Shown here piece by piece: positions 1-7,130 of a DNA stretch of 16,629 nucleotides. The stretch's first letter is position 1. Each line of letters starts with the position of its first letter. The notes beneath the pieces are model-generated. The model worked only from the letters and a program-made list of their open reading frames with translations. It made no database searches and was not told where the DNA came from. This DNA comes from Anaerolineaceae bacterium (GTDB taxonomy: Bacteria > Chloroflexota > Anaerolineae > Anaerolineales > Anaerolineaceae). The position numbers were made by a program, and so were the translations under genes. The stretch lies in contig WOZB01000128.1 of NCBI GenBank assembly GCA_011620445.1, positions 1 through 16,629 on the forward strand, in the 5' to 3' direction.

Positions 1-1205
1 CGGGCATTTTGTGTCTTCAACCTGGTCATAACCGGCCGCAGATTGGCATGCATTTCATCTGCGGTTGCGGCTTGGTAATCCAGAATCATCATCACTTTTT
101 CATCGGGCTGAAGGGAATCCAGGCGATTCCAAAAAGAGACCCCTGCCGGGTTGCCTAAAGGCGCTGGGGCAGGTCGGTTCAAGAAGAGCAAATAGAATGC
201 TACCAGCATGACGAGCAGAAAGAGGATGCCAATCCAACGCCAGATATCAGACTTTTTTGGCATTCCTGATTCTTTCTTGTATTGCGGTACCGATTCAGTA
301 GATAGCACCTCTTTGAGGATCACCGCCTGGGCTTCCTGGGGTTTAACCGGGGCTTCTACCGTTTCAACTTCACCTGTTTCGGGTTTATTGCTTGCTGGAA
401 AGTCCCCAATTTCACCCTCCGCAGCGCTTAGCTCAGTAATTGCTGGTTCCGGCGCTGCCTCTGCAGACCCTTGATCGGCTTCCGCTGCTTGGTTTTCAGC
501 CTTTTCAACAGGCTCTCTGAGCTCAGCGCCCTTGGCTTGGTCTAACAGGCTGGGTTGGATAATTGTTTTTTCATCAAATTCCCCATTTTTCAGGCGTTCC
601 AGGTCTTCTTCGGACCATTCTTGCTTCCAGGCTTCGATACCTGTGGGTTTTTGGACCGCGTTCTTATCCGGCTGCAGTTGCAGATCACGCACCCTTTTCA
701 GCCACACAGGCATCTCATCGGCTTTTTCTTCCGAGGCATCCCCTTTTGAATTATCGCTCTTGGTTTGGCCCTCGTGAATGCGGCCAACCCAGGTGTTGAA
801 GGGTTGGTCAAGGCTTTCACGGCTTGCGGGCCTTTGCCCGGCAATCGGTTCACTATCGTTCTTATAGAGGCCTTGGGCATCGCCCTCGGTTTGAGCCCGC
901 TGGCGAATGTGAGCCAGCCAGCTTGGGATTTCATCCGACTTATTCTCTTCATCAACTGGCGCTTGAGGTTTGGAGGTTTCGGGCTTGAGGCTGCCAGAAT
1001 TATCTTCGGAGGAGGGCACATCTGGCTCCTGTTTCTCCTCAGCCATGGCACTAAGCATCGCGGTTATATCTTCGTCGCCAGCAGCCAGGTCAGCAGCAGA
1101 GGCAGGGATGATATCCAATTGCTCTTTACAATAGATGCAGCGGGTTGCCTGCACCAGGTTTTCTTTCCCACAATGTGGGCAGGTGATGTAATCTTCAGCG
1201 CTCAT
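1..1205 (-). CDS. Zinc-ribbon, single-pass membrane protein, 3' end beyond the left edge
   Basis: The frame is open from ATG at 1205 to the window edge, giving 401 residues with no stop, so the C-terminus is missing. Seen: an N-terminal zinc ribbon with CPHC (C9, C12) and CIYC (C23, C26). Next comes a long, acidic, Pro/Glu/Ala-rich, probably disordered region (about 40-315). It carries spaced Trp motifs at W96 (PSWLAHIR), W139 (TWVGRI), W168 (PVWLKRVR) and W193/W197. One membrane helix follows (about 322-343), then a segment containing ILDYQ that starts another domain. The start overlaps the stop of the six-helix membrane protein upstream by 11 bases, so the two are probably translationally coupled. 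Similar zinc-ribbon proteins with Trp-Leu motifs occur in Chloroflexota (family knowledge from memory). Function unknown; a cytoplasmic ribbon tethered to the membrane and acting as a scaffold is inference. Confidence 0.8.
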   Translation of the reverse strand, partial: MSAEDYITCPHCGKENLVQATRCIYCKEQLDIIPASAADLAAGDEDITAMLSAMAEEKQEPDVPSSEDNSGSLKPETSKPQAPVDEENKSDEIPSWLAHIRQRAQTEGDAQGLYKNDSEPIAGQRPASRESLDQPFNTWVGRIHEGQTKSDNSKGDASEEKADEMPVWLKRVRDLQLQPDKNAVQKPTGIEAWKQEWSEEDLERLKNGEFDEKTIIQPSLLDQAKGAELREPVEKAENQAAEADQGSAEAAPEPAITELSAAEGEIGDFPASNKPETGEVETVEAPVKPQEAQAVILKEVLSTESVPQYKKESGMPKKSDIWRWIGILFLLVMLVAFYLLFLNRPAPAPLGNPAGVSFWNRLDSLQPDEKVMMILDYQAATADEMHANLRPVMTRLKTQNA

Positions 1206-1812
1206 CGAAAGGCCTCTCAATTCCAAAAACAATCCGCAGGGCTAACAGTAAAGCCCCTAATGAAATTCCAATCAACAGACCTCGGGCACCAATCAGCGGC
1301 ACCTGGCTGAGGGTTAACAAGGCTGCATCCAACTGCGGGTTGATGACCAGGCGGGAGATATTCATGCCGAGCAAAAGGAAAAACACTGCGCTTAGGCTAA
1401 ATGAAACGCTAAGGGCATCAATGCCCTTCCGTTGGAAAAGCTTGAGGGCGGCGCTGACCATGACCAGGGCAGAAAGCCCGAGCAGGCTGGCTTGCAGCGG
1501 CCTTTGAATGGCAGCGATCCATCGGTTGTAAACCGGGTTCTCAACCCCATATACCAGGCCGGCAACAAGAGTGACTGCGAAGGCAAAAACCAGAACAAGG
1601 CTTGGAGCAGATTTGGCCGGGTTTAGCCGAATCTTATTTACTTGCCGAATTATCAGGAATGCGATTGCCACAAGAACGCCAGCTGCCATTAGCAAGATAG
1701 CCAGGTCCAGCACATAAGGTAAGTAAGAACCAATTGCGCCTTTAAAGAAGAGCGCTGCCAGCACAAAAAGCGCGGTGAGAATGGTAATGCCGATAGGAAG
1801 GGCGCGGCGCAT
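1195..1812 (-). CDS. Uncharacterised six-helix integral membrane protein
   Basis: This 205-residue protein is almost entirely hydrophobic. Likely membrane helices are at about 6-24, 34-55, 70-90, 107-126, 134-152 and 174-195. Short basic loops (RQVNKIR near 56-62, LFQRKG near 125-130) probably face the cytoplasm. I see no catalytic motif and no transporter signature that I recognise. The ATG at 1812 overlaps the stop of the upstream DUF6754-like gene by one base (TGATG), and its own stop lies inside the first codons of the zinc-ribbon gene. This tight coupling suggests the three products are made in proportion and may form one membrane complex. That is inference; the function is unknown. Confidence 0.8.
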   Translation of the reverse strand: MRRALPIGITILTALFVLAALFFKGAIGSYLPYVLDLAILLMAAGVLVAIAFLIIRQVNKIRLNPAKSAPSLVLVFAFAVTLVAGLVYGVENPVYNRWIAAIQRPLQASLLGLSALVMVSAALKLFQRKGIDALSVSFSLSAVFFLLLGMNISRLVINPQLDAALLTLSQVPLIGARGLLIGISLGALLLALRIVFGIERPFDER

Positions 1813-2594
1813 CAGAACTCACCCATCACTTTCAGAATGGCTGCTGCAAGCAGAGCAACACTGATCAGAACTCTGAGGATATCCGCAGCCCTGAGTCCAA
1901 CCAGACTTTGCTTTTCAAGTTTTTTAGTGGAAACCGGTGCAAAACAATCCTCACCGAGGGCTGAATGATCAGCAAGCAGCCATAAACTCGCTTGGGAACT
2001 TGGCGTACTTGCTCCAGCCACGCCCAACCTGGCAGTGCCAGTGGCTTGATCCAGGGCTAAAAGGTACTCTGGGGTAAAACTGCCAAAGAGCAGTACGCCA
2101 GACGGTTTATTTTCAGGAATCATGCTCAGCAAACCTGCCAGGTTGGCCATGGGGCCCAGAGCCTGCAAACCTGCCTGGTCCGCGCTGAAATATTCAGGCA
2201 TCAAAGCATCACGGTAAAGCCCTCGGCTAATTTGCTGGCTGACAAGTGCCAGAACGCCATCACCGCTGCCGACAAAACTGGGATGGTCAGCCGTCATCGA
2301 GCGGTGAATAAGCATGCGCTGCAGATCCAAACCCAAAACACCCGCAATTTCAGGATGCTGTGAAAATCCGCTGCCCAGGTTGAGCAGCACAGGTTTGCCT
2401 TCTTCAGAAGAGTTTTGAAGCAAGAAATCGATACGTTCTGCTGTAGCAGGCAGACGCAGCCTGCCGTTCTTCGTACCGCCTGAGAGCCAGTGCACAAGTG
2501 CCAGGCACAAGGCAGTGCCCAGCACTATCAGCAAAGCAAGGAGGTCATTAGTCGTGAGCGGCAGCATCGTTTTCTTTGGTGTTTCAGCCTGCAA
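1812..2594 (-). CDS. DUF6754-like membrane protein, first gene of a three-gene operon
   Basis: This 260-residue protein has an N-terminal membrane helix (about 17-37), a soluble middle domain, and a C-terminal membrane helix (about 238-256). The segment GVLLFGSFTPEYLLALDQA, the Thr/Gly-rich stretch after it, and LGEDCFAP (about 213-220) resemble the DUF6754 pattern as I remember it. That assignment is tentative and DUF6754 has no known function. The start used is TTG at 2594, with no obvious Shine-Dalgarno sequence. ATG at 2567 (MLPLTTND) is an alternative that keeps both helices. The upstream candidate extended -10 at 2616-2624 would put transcription start about 15 bases before the TTG. The gene is followed without a gap by the six-helix protein and then the zinc-ribbon protein. 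Confidence 0.75.
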   Translation of the reverse strand: MQAETPKKTMLPLTTNDLLALLIVLGTALCLALVHWLSGGTKNGRLRLPATAERIDFLLQNSSEEGKPVLLNLGSGFSQHPEIAGVLGLDLQRMLIHRSMTADHPSFVGSGDGVLALVSQQISRGLYRDALMPEYFSADQAGLQALGPMANLAGLLSMIPENKPSGVLLFGSFTPEYLLALDQATGTARLGVAGASTPSSQASLWLLADHSALGEDCFAPVSTKKLEKQSLVGLRAADILRVLISVALLAAAILKVMGEF

Positions 2595-2615
2595 AGCTCG
2601 GCATAGGATTCTTTA

Positions 2616-2624
2616 AGTATAGCA
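2616..2624 (-). promoter_or_regulatory. Candidate extended -10 promoter of the membrane-protein operon
   Basis: Read on the minus strand, TGC is followed directly by TATACT, five of six matches to TATAAT with the TGn extension. I see no good -35 at 16-18 bases upstream. The position, just before the first gene and beyond the lpd terminator, fits a sigma-70-type promoter. Predicted from motif only. Confidence 0.45.
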
Positions 2625-2701
2625 CGCTGCCACGTCGCTAGCCCCACTGCTGAGCTGGCAACGAGAGAGAATTTCCCGGAGAAAACCCTAAATTTGAAAG
2701 A

Positions 2702-2727
2702 AAAAGCCCTGAATTATCAGGGCTTTT
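2702..2727 (-). terminator. Intrinsic terminator after lpd
   Basis: A perfect 11-bp inverted repeat (AAAAGCCCTGA / TCAGGGCTTTT) encloses a 4-base loop. On the minus strand it is followed by a T-rich run (TTTTTCTTTC). It begins about 20 bases beyond the lpd stop, so it ends the long minus-strand run of block B and separates it from block A. Confidence 0.9.
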
Positions 2728-2745
2728 CGAATTCAGAATTAGCGA

Positions 2746-4143
2746 TTAAAGGTGCACTGCGTTGCCAAAAACGCCTTCTGCGGCTTCCATAATCGCCTCA
2801 CCAAGCGTTGGGTGAGCGTGGATATTCTCAGCGATGGTTTCAATATCCAGATTTTGACTGACAGCCAGGGTCAACTCAGGCAGCAGCTCCGAAGCTTCTG
2901 GTCCAACAATCGAGGCTCCCAATATTTTCCTGGTTTTGGCATCGGCGATGAGTTTTACATAACCGCTGTATTCGTTCAAGCCCAGGGCTTTGCCATTTGC
3001 CTGGAAGGGAAACTTGGCAACTTTCAATTCAAAACCCGCCTCAGTAGCCTGGGCTTCGGTATAACCAAAAGAAGCCACCTGGGGGTTGGAATAAACTGCC
3101 CGGGGGATCATGCGGTAATCGATCGCTTGGGTCTCTCCCTCCACAATAGCTTTGGCGCATAGTTTGGCCATGGCAGACGCAACATGGGCTAAAAGTAACT
3201 TGCCAGTCACGTCCCCGATAGCCCAAACGCCAGCCGCGGTGGTGCGCATAGCGGCATCGATGACCACGTAGCCACGTTTGTCCACTTCTACGCCTGCTTT
3301 GTTGAGTTCAAGCTCAGGCGTGTTGGGTTTGAAGCCAATTGCCACCAGGGTCACCTGGGCTTCTAGTGCTTCTTCACCTTCGGCCCCTTCCAGAACGACT
3401 CGCGTTCCAGAATCCGTCTTTACAACGCTCTTTACCTTGGTGCCCGCATGCACTTTGACGCCACGCTTCCTGAAGGCTTTGGTCAATTCATTAGCCGCTT
3501 CTTCATCCTCATTTGGCAAAATATGAGGCAACATCTCGACAATGTCTACTTTGACCCCGTAACTGGACCAAATCATGGCAAATTCCACACCAATCGCCCC
3601 ACCACCGATGATTACCGCTGATTCAGGTAATTTTTCTACCAGGATGGCTTGTTTGAAGTCAAATATTTTCTCACCATCTGGTTCCCAGCCCGGGATAACC
3701 GTTGCATATGAACCAGTGGCAATCACAATATCATCGGCCTCAAGTTCCTCGGTTTCACCATTAGTCAGTTGAACTTTGAGGGTGTGCGCAGCGCTGAATG
3801 AGGCTTTTCCGAAAATGACTTCAATGCCATTTTTCTTCATCAAAAAGCCAACGCCTTTGGTCTGCCGCAGGCTGATCTGGCGGCTGCGTTTGTAAGCCGC
3901 TCCGTAATCCGTCACCAGGTTATCAAAACTGATGCCATATTCATCAGCATGCTCGCGCATGGTGTAGACCACTTCAGCATTGCGCAGTAAGGCCTTGCTG
4001 GGGATGCAGCCTACATTCAGGCAGATGCCCCCCAAATACTCGCGCTCTACCAGCGCCACTTTCTTGCCGGCTTGAGCTAACTTGATGGCACAGACGTAAC
4101 CGCCCGGGCCGCTACCAATTACTATCGCGTCAAATTTTTTCAT
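2746..4143 (-). CDS. lpdA: Dihydrolipoyl dehydrogenase (E3)
   Basis: This flavoprotein reoxidises dihydrolipoamide of 2-oxo acid dehydrogenase or glycine cleavage complexes, passing electrons through FAD to NAD+. Seen with 465-residue numbering: the FAD Rossmann motif GSGPGG (10-15), the redox disulfide in GGICLNVGCIPSK (C41, C46), a second dinucleotide motif GGGAIGVEFA (about 180-189), the FAD-contacting GDVTGKLLLAHVA, and the C-terminal catalytic HPTLGE (H444, E449). The length is normal for the family. ATG at 4149 is possible, but AGGAG (4150-4154) abuts it; the ATG at 4143 has ideal 6-base spacing and is preferred. No E1, E2 or glycine-cleavage gene lies in the window, so the partner complex is unknown. 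It is the last gene before the terminator at 2702-2727. Confidence 0.95.
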   Translation of the reverse strand: MKKFDAIVIGSGPGGYVCAIKLAQAGKKVALVEREYLGGICLNVGCIPSKALLRNAEVVYTMREHADEYGISFDNLVTDYGAAYKRSRQISLRQTKGVGFLMKKNGIEVIFGKASFSAAHTLKVQLTNGETEELEADDIVIATGSYATVIPGWEPDGEKIFDFKQAILVEKLPESAVIIGGGAIGVEFAMIWSSYGVKVDIVEMLPHILPNEDEEAANELTKAFRKRGVKVHAGTKVKSVVKTDSGTRVVLEGAEGEEALEAQVTLVAIGFKPNTPELELNKAGVEVDKRGYVVIDAAMRTTAAGVWAIGDVTGKLLLAHVASAMAKLCAKAIVEGETQAIDYRMIPRAVYSNPQVASFGYTEAQATEAGFELKVAKFPFQANGKALGLNEYSGYVKLIADAKTRKILGASIVGPEASELLPELTLAVSQNLDIETIAENIHAHPTLGEAIMEAAEGVFGNAVHL

Positions 4144-4149
4144 CAGCAT

Positions 4150-4154
4150 CTCCT
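4150..4154 (-). promoter_or_regulatory. Shine-Dalgarno of lpdA (decides the start)
   Basis: AGGAG on the minus strand lies 6 bases before ATG at 4143 but touches the alternative ATG at 4149. This favours the downstream start and the shorter N-terminus MKKFDAIV, which is typical for the family. Confidence 0.65.
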
Positions 4155-4230
4155 GGCCTAATCATATTTAATAAAATCCGCAAAGGCAAACCCAAACCTC
4201 TTACCACCTGAGATTTGTTTTGCTCGCGGA

Positions 4231-5064
4231 CTAAAGCCCTTCGTCTTCGACAAATTGATAAAATGCCTTCTCGGCTGTCTGGTCCATGGCAGAGATGGTA
4301 CCCACTGGAGCGGTGTATGCCATGAATTCCTCGTCACCGTCCAGGTCAAAGATGGCGTCGCAATTGGGTCCATCAAAAGCTGCAATCGCGCAAGTTCCCA
4401 AGCCCAACGCCGCGCAGGCCAGGTATAGGTTTTGGCCCACGTGGCCGGCATCAATCAAAGCCACCCGATGCGCAAAAACGCCATAGCGCCATTCGCAGCG
4501 ATAAGGCACAAAAGACCAATAAAAAACAACGCTGGCTTTAGCCGCCCAGGATTGACCTTCCAATGACGCGCTGATTGTCTGACTAGCATCCTCCACCCGT
4601 CCAAGAAATTCCAGTTGGTGCTCTACCGCCAAATAATGGTACTTGCCGGGTTGCAAGCCTTGCACATTCTGCACAAGCAGATAGGTCTCAAAGCCGTGAC
4701 GTGCGCCGCCTGAAGGCACCGTGCGCAAAGTGGCATATTTCTTTCCGCGGATATCCTTGACCCCCTGAGTAGCCCATAACAGGAAGGAGAGCTGCAGTAG
4801 AGAAAGCGCTTCACCGGTGTAAACCCGGGCACTTTTGCGCCTGAGTAAAAGCTCCAGGAGGTTATCTTGCAGCTCCAATGCCTCAAAATCGCGCGGAAGA
4901 AGGATCGCTTGCTCTTTTGGCCGCATGCGCGCCTTTTGAAGGGGGGGCTGTGGTTTTTTAAGGTCCTGGTCGGATTCAAAACCCTCCAGTTCCGGTTTAA
5001 AACTGTGCTTCATGAAATCGCGGGCTTCCTGGATTATCCTGGCTTGCAGTTTGGGATCCAACAT
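4231..5064 (-). CDS. SagB/ThcOx-type nitroreductase-family oxidoreductase
   Basis: This 277-residue protein belongs to the FMN-dependent nitroreductase fold, SagB-like branch. Seen: an N-terminal extension (about 1-70) typical of SagB-type proteins, the entry motif RRKSARVYTGEALSL (75-89) followed by SFLLWATQG (93-101), RTVPSGGARHGFETY (114-128), and LQPGKYHY (137-144). Further on are AHRVALIDAGHVGQNLYLA (about 198-216) and the C-terminal YTAPVGTI. The start is ATG at 5064, with GGAGGAG a few bases upstream. SagB proteins oxidise azolines to azoles in thiazole/oxazole-modified peptides, but many homologues sit outside such clusters with unknown substrates. Here I see no YcaO, leader-peptide or transporter gene, so a RiPP role is unsupported. 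It lies 87 bases upstream of lpd. Confidence 0.85.
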   Translation of the reverse strand: MLDPKLQARIIQEARDFMKHSFKPELEGFESDQDLKKPQPPLQKARMRPKEQAILLPRDFEALELQDNLLELLLRRKSARVYTGEALSLLQLSFLLWATQGVKDIRGKKYATLRTVPSGGARHGFETYLLVQNVQGLQPGKYHYLAVEHQLEFLGRVEDASQTISASLEGQSWAAKASVVFYWSFVPYRCEWRYGVFAHRVALIDAGHVGQNLYLACAALGLGTCAIAAFDGPNCDAIFDLDGDEEFMAYTAPVGTISAMDQTAEKAFYQFVEDEGL

Positions 5065-5154
5065 TTTTCTCCTCCATAGTCTTTAGAGATTTAGCTCAAT
5101 GCGAGCCTGAAATTGTAGATCAAACCAGCCGTTTATTCTTAAAATCTGAGAAAT

Positions 5155-6117
5155 TTAAGAGGTTTTTGCCAACTGGCGGATGTAAAGCGGAATTTCATCC
5201 TGATAGATAGGGAAGCTGGCCATCCCTGCAAAAACCCGGGCAGCGGTATAACCGGAGGCGTCGAGTTGTACCAGGCGCTCTTTCTTCTCCTGAACAGTCC
5301 CGGGCAATATTAACGCTGCCAGGCAGGCTACCAGAGCGGCTTCCATTAGGTGCAGGGTGCCTTCCAGGCTTACCTCCCTCGCCTGGCCTTTTAATGCCAG
5401 TGCTGAGAGATCGATTATCGAGGCCGGCCCGCTTCGCCAACTCAGTTCCAATAACTGCATGCGGTGGGGCTGGAGAGCGGCATGCAAGTAGGCCTTTAAA
5501 ATGGCTTCGTTGGAAGGCTCATCCATTTCAAGGAATAATTCTTCTTTCTTGCTGATAAAAGTCAGCCCGGGAATTTGCAGCGGGTTCGGAATTAAAGTGA
5601 AGTTTGAAACAGCAGGATTGTCTCTCGAAAATTGCTGGATAAGTGCCCAGGCTGATTCTGCCGTTTGAAAGAAGCGGACTTGCCCGGTTTGGTAAGCAAA
5701 GGCAAAAGCTGCCTGCGCTGGGTCTGCCTCAGGAAGCCTGTTCAGCAAGGCCAGCATTTCTGGCAGCTGAGTCAACCAGGTTTGCGCTTTGGGGCTCACC
5801 CACTCCCTGTTGAGGTTGGCGCGTTCAGCCGCCTGCAAAAAGGCTTCGAGGTCTATACCTTCATAAGGCTGCTGGGTGAATAGGGCTGCCTGACTGAGAC
5901 AGCGGGCCAGGGCGTAATCCAATCCATACGCACGGGAAACGGGGATTGCCGCGCGAAAATAAGTTGAAAGAGGAAATGGCCAAACTTGAGTGTTAATGAG
6001 TTGTAATAGACGCTGCTGGTCCGGGCTGCCCTCTGGCAATTGCATGCCGGCAGCGACCAAACCTAAACTAACAAGTTCAAGGGATTGACTTCGTTGGACT
6101 TGAATGATGCCTGGCAC
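5155..6117 (-). CDS. Uncharacterised 320-residue protein
   Basis: I do not recognise the family. The protein is soluble-looking, mostly helical and rich in Leu, Ala and Gln, with no signal peptide and no zinc, nucleotide-binding or HExxH motif. A hydrophobic segment near the C-terminus (AALVACLAALILPG, about residues 265-278) could be a buried helix. The start is GTG at 6117 with only a weak ribosome site upstream (ACTCCT, no GGAGG). It lies 50 bases after dcyD and 90 bases before the nitroreductase, all on one strand, so it is probably in the same transcript. A role next to the SagB-type enzyme or dcyD is possible but not shown. Confidence 0.75.
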   Translation of the reverse strand: MPGIIQVQRSQSLELVSLGLVAAGMQLPEGSPDQQRLLQLINTQVWPFPLSTYFRAAIPVSRAYGLDYALARCLSQAALFTQQPYEGIDLEAFLQAAERANLNREWVSPKAQTWLTQLPEMLALLNRLPEADPAQAAFAFAYQTGQVRFFQTAESAWALIQQFSRDNPAVSNFTLIPNPLQIPGLTFISKKEELFLEMDEPSNEAILKAYLHAALQPHRMQLLELSWRSGPASIIDLSALALKGQAREVSLEGTLHLMEAALVACLAALILPGTVQEKKERLVQLDASGYTAARVFAGMASFPIYQDEIPLYIRQLAKTS

Positions 6118-6167
6118 AGGAGTATTTTATCGCCCTAAGCGTCCATCACCAAATATTGGTCCTGAGC

Positions 6168-7130
6168 TCAGGCACCAAGCATGGCTTGATAAGGTTCGGC
6201 AAAAAGCGCTGGCGTGCCGCCGGTATGCCAGAAAAGCAATTTTTCATTAGGTTTGAAGAAACCCTTGCGGATCAGATCCAGCATGCCCGCGGCTGCTCTG
6301 CCGGTGTAGACGGGGTCAAGCAGGATGCCGTCTTTGCTGGCAAAGAGCTTGATGGCGTCAATCTCTGCTGGCTGAAGTTTTCCATAGCCAGTCTGGCAGT
6401 ATTCTTCGTTAAGCAGGATATCGGTAGGTTCCAAGCGGACGTCCTGACCAAGCTGCCTGGCAGTTTCATTGGCAAGGTTGGCAATCGTGCTGCTGAAATT
6501 GATGTTGAGGTTGTCAATGCCGATGCCCAGCACTTTAGCCTTCAAACCATATACTCGCGCCCCCAAAGCCATCCCCGCGTGTGTGCCGCCGGAAGAGGAA
6601 GCAAAAACTATCCAATCCGGGGTAAAACCCTGGTCTTTAAGTTCATGCATGGCTTCCAGGTACCCAACAGCCCCGATGGCACTTGAACCGCCATAGGGGA
6701 TGAGATAAGGTTTTTTGCCTTCGGCGACTGCTTCCTCAAAGGCTCTTTGCAGTTCCGCGTCGCGCTCGGGTTGCTTGACAAAGAGCGTCTTCGCCCCGCT
6801 CAGGTAATCCAGTAACAGGTTGCCCTGGCGCTCGGCAGGTTCATCTCCTGCCAGCACCAAAATGCATTCCAGTCCTGCCTTTGCGGCCGCCGCGGCCACC
6901 TGGCGGCAGTGGTTGGACTGTACGGCCCCGGTGCTCATCAGGGTTTTAGATCCCTGTTTCAGCGCGTCCGCCAACAAGTATTCCAATTTGCGGGTCTTGT
7001 TGCCGCCAATGCCAAGGCCGGTCAAATCATCGCGCTTGATATAAATTTGCGCGCTGCCAAAATAACGGGTTAGCCCTGGTAAGGGCTCGATGGGCGTGGG
7101 TAAGTAGGCAAGAGGGTAGCGATCAATCAC
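6168..7130 (-). CDS. dcyD: D-cysteine desulfhydrase (PLP-dependent, ACC deaminase family)
   Basis: This enzyme cleaves D-cysteine to pyruvate, ammonia and hydrogen sulfide by beta-elimination. Seen over 320 residues: KRDDLTGLGIGGNKTRKLEY (32-51) with the likely PLP lysine K45, QSNHCRQVA (71-79), the phosphate-cup SSSGGTHAG (178-186), DPVYTGRA (272-279) and HTGGTPALF (302-310). In the family, ACC deaminases carry Glu and Leu where this protein has T276 and T303. The two positions are 27 residues apart, as E295 and L322 are in ACC deaminase, so desulfhydrase activity is favoured. The start is GTG at 7130, overlapping the end of the upstream FemAB gene by 8 bases. It shares the run with ridA, whose product removes the 2-aminoacrylate this reaction makes. 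Confidence 0.88.
   Translation of the reverse strand: MIDRYPLAYLPTPIEPLPGLTRYFGSAQIYIKRDDLTGLGIGGNKTRKLEYLLADALKQGSKTLMSTGAVQSNHCRQVAAAAAKAGLECILVLAGDEPAERQGNLLLDYLSGAKTLFVKQPERDAELQRAFEEAVAEGKKPYLIPYGGSSAIGAVGYLEAMHELKDQGFTPDWIVFASSSGGTHAGMALGARVYGLKAKVLGIGIDNLNINFSSTIANLANETARQLGQDVRLEPTDILLNEEYCQTGYGKLQPAEIDAIKLFASKDGILLDPVYTGRAAAGMLDLIRKGFFKPNEKLLFWHTGGTPALFAEPYQAMLGA

Noticed and set aside
2752..3162. Plus-strand frames opposite lpd and other minus-strand genes
   Set aside because: They are antisense shadows of well-supported genes and lack ribosome sites or recognisable motifs.
5138..5161. Weak AT inverted repeat (CTTAAA/TTTAAG) after the 320-aa gene as a terminator
   Set aside because: The stem is short and has no G-C pairs beyond its ends and no T-tract, so termination here is unlikely.
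6880..6900. GC-rich GCGGCCGC-like tracts in dcyD and in the sigma gene (15166-15182)
   Set aside because: Both simply encode alanine runs in conserved proteins; no further structure is seen.
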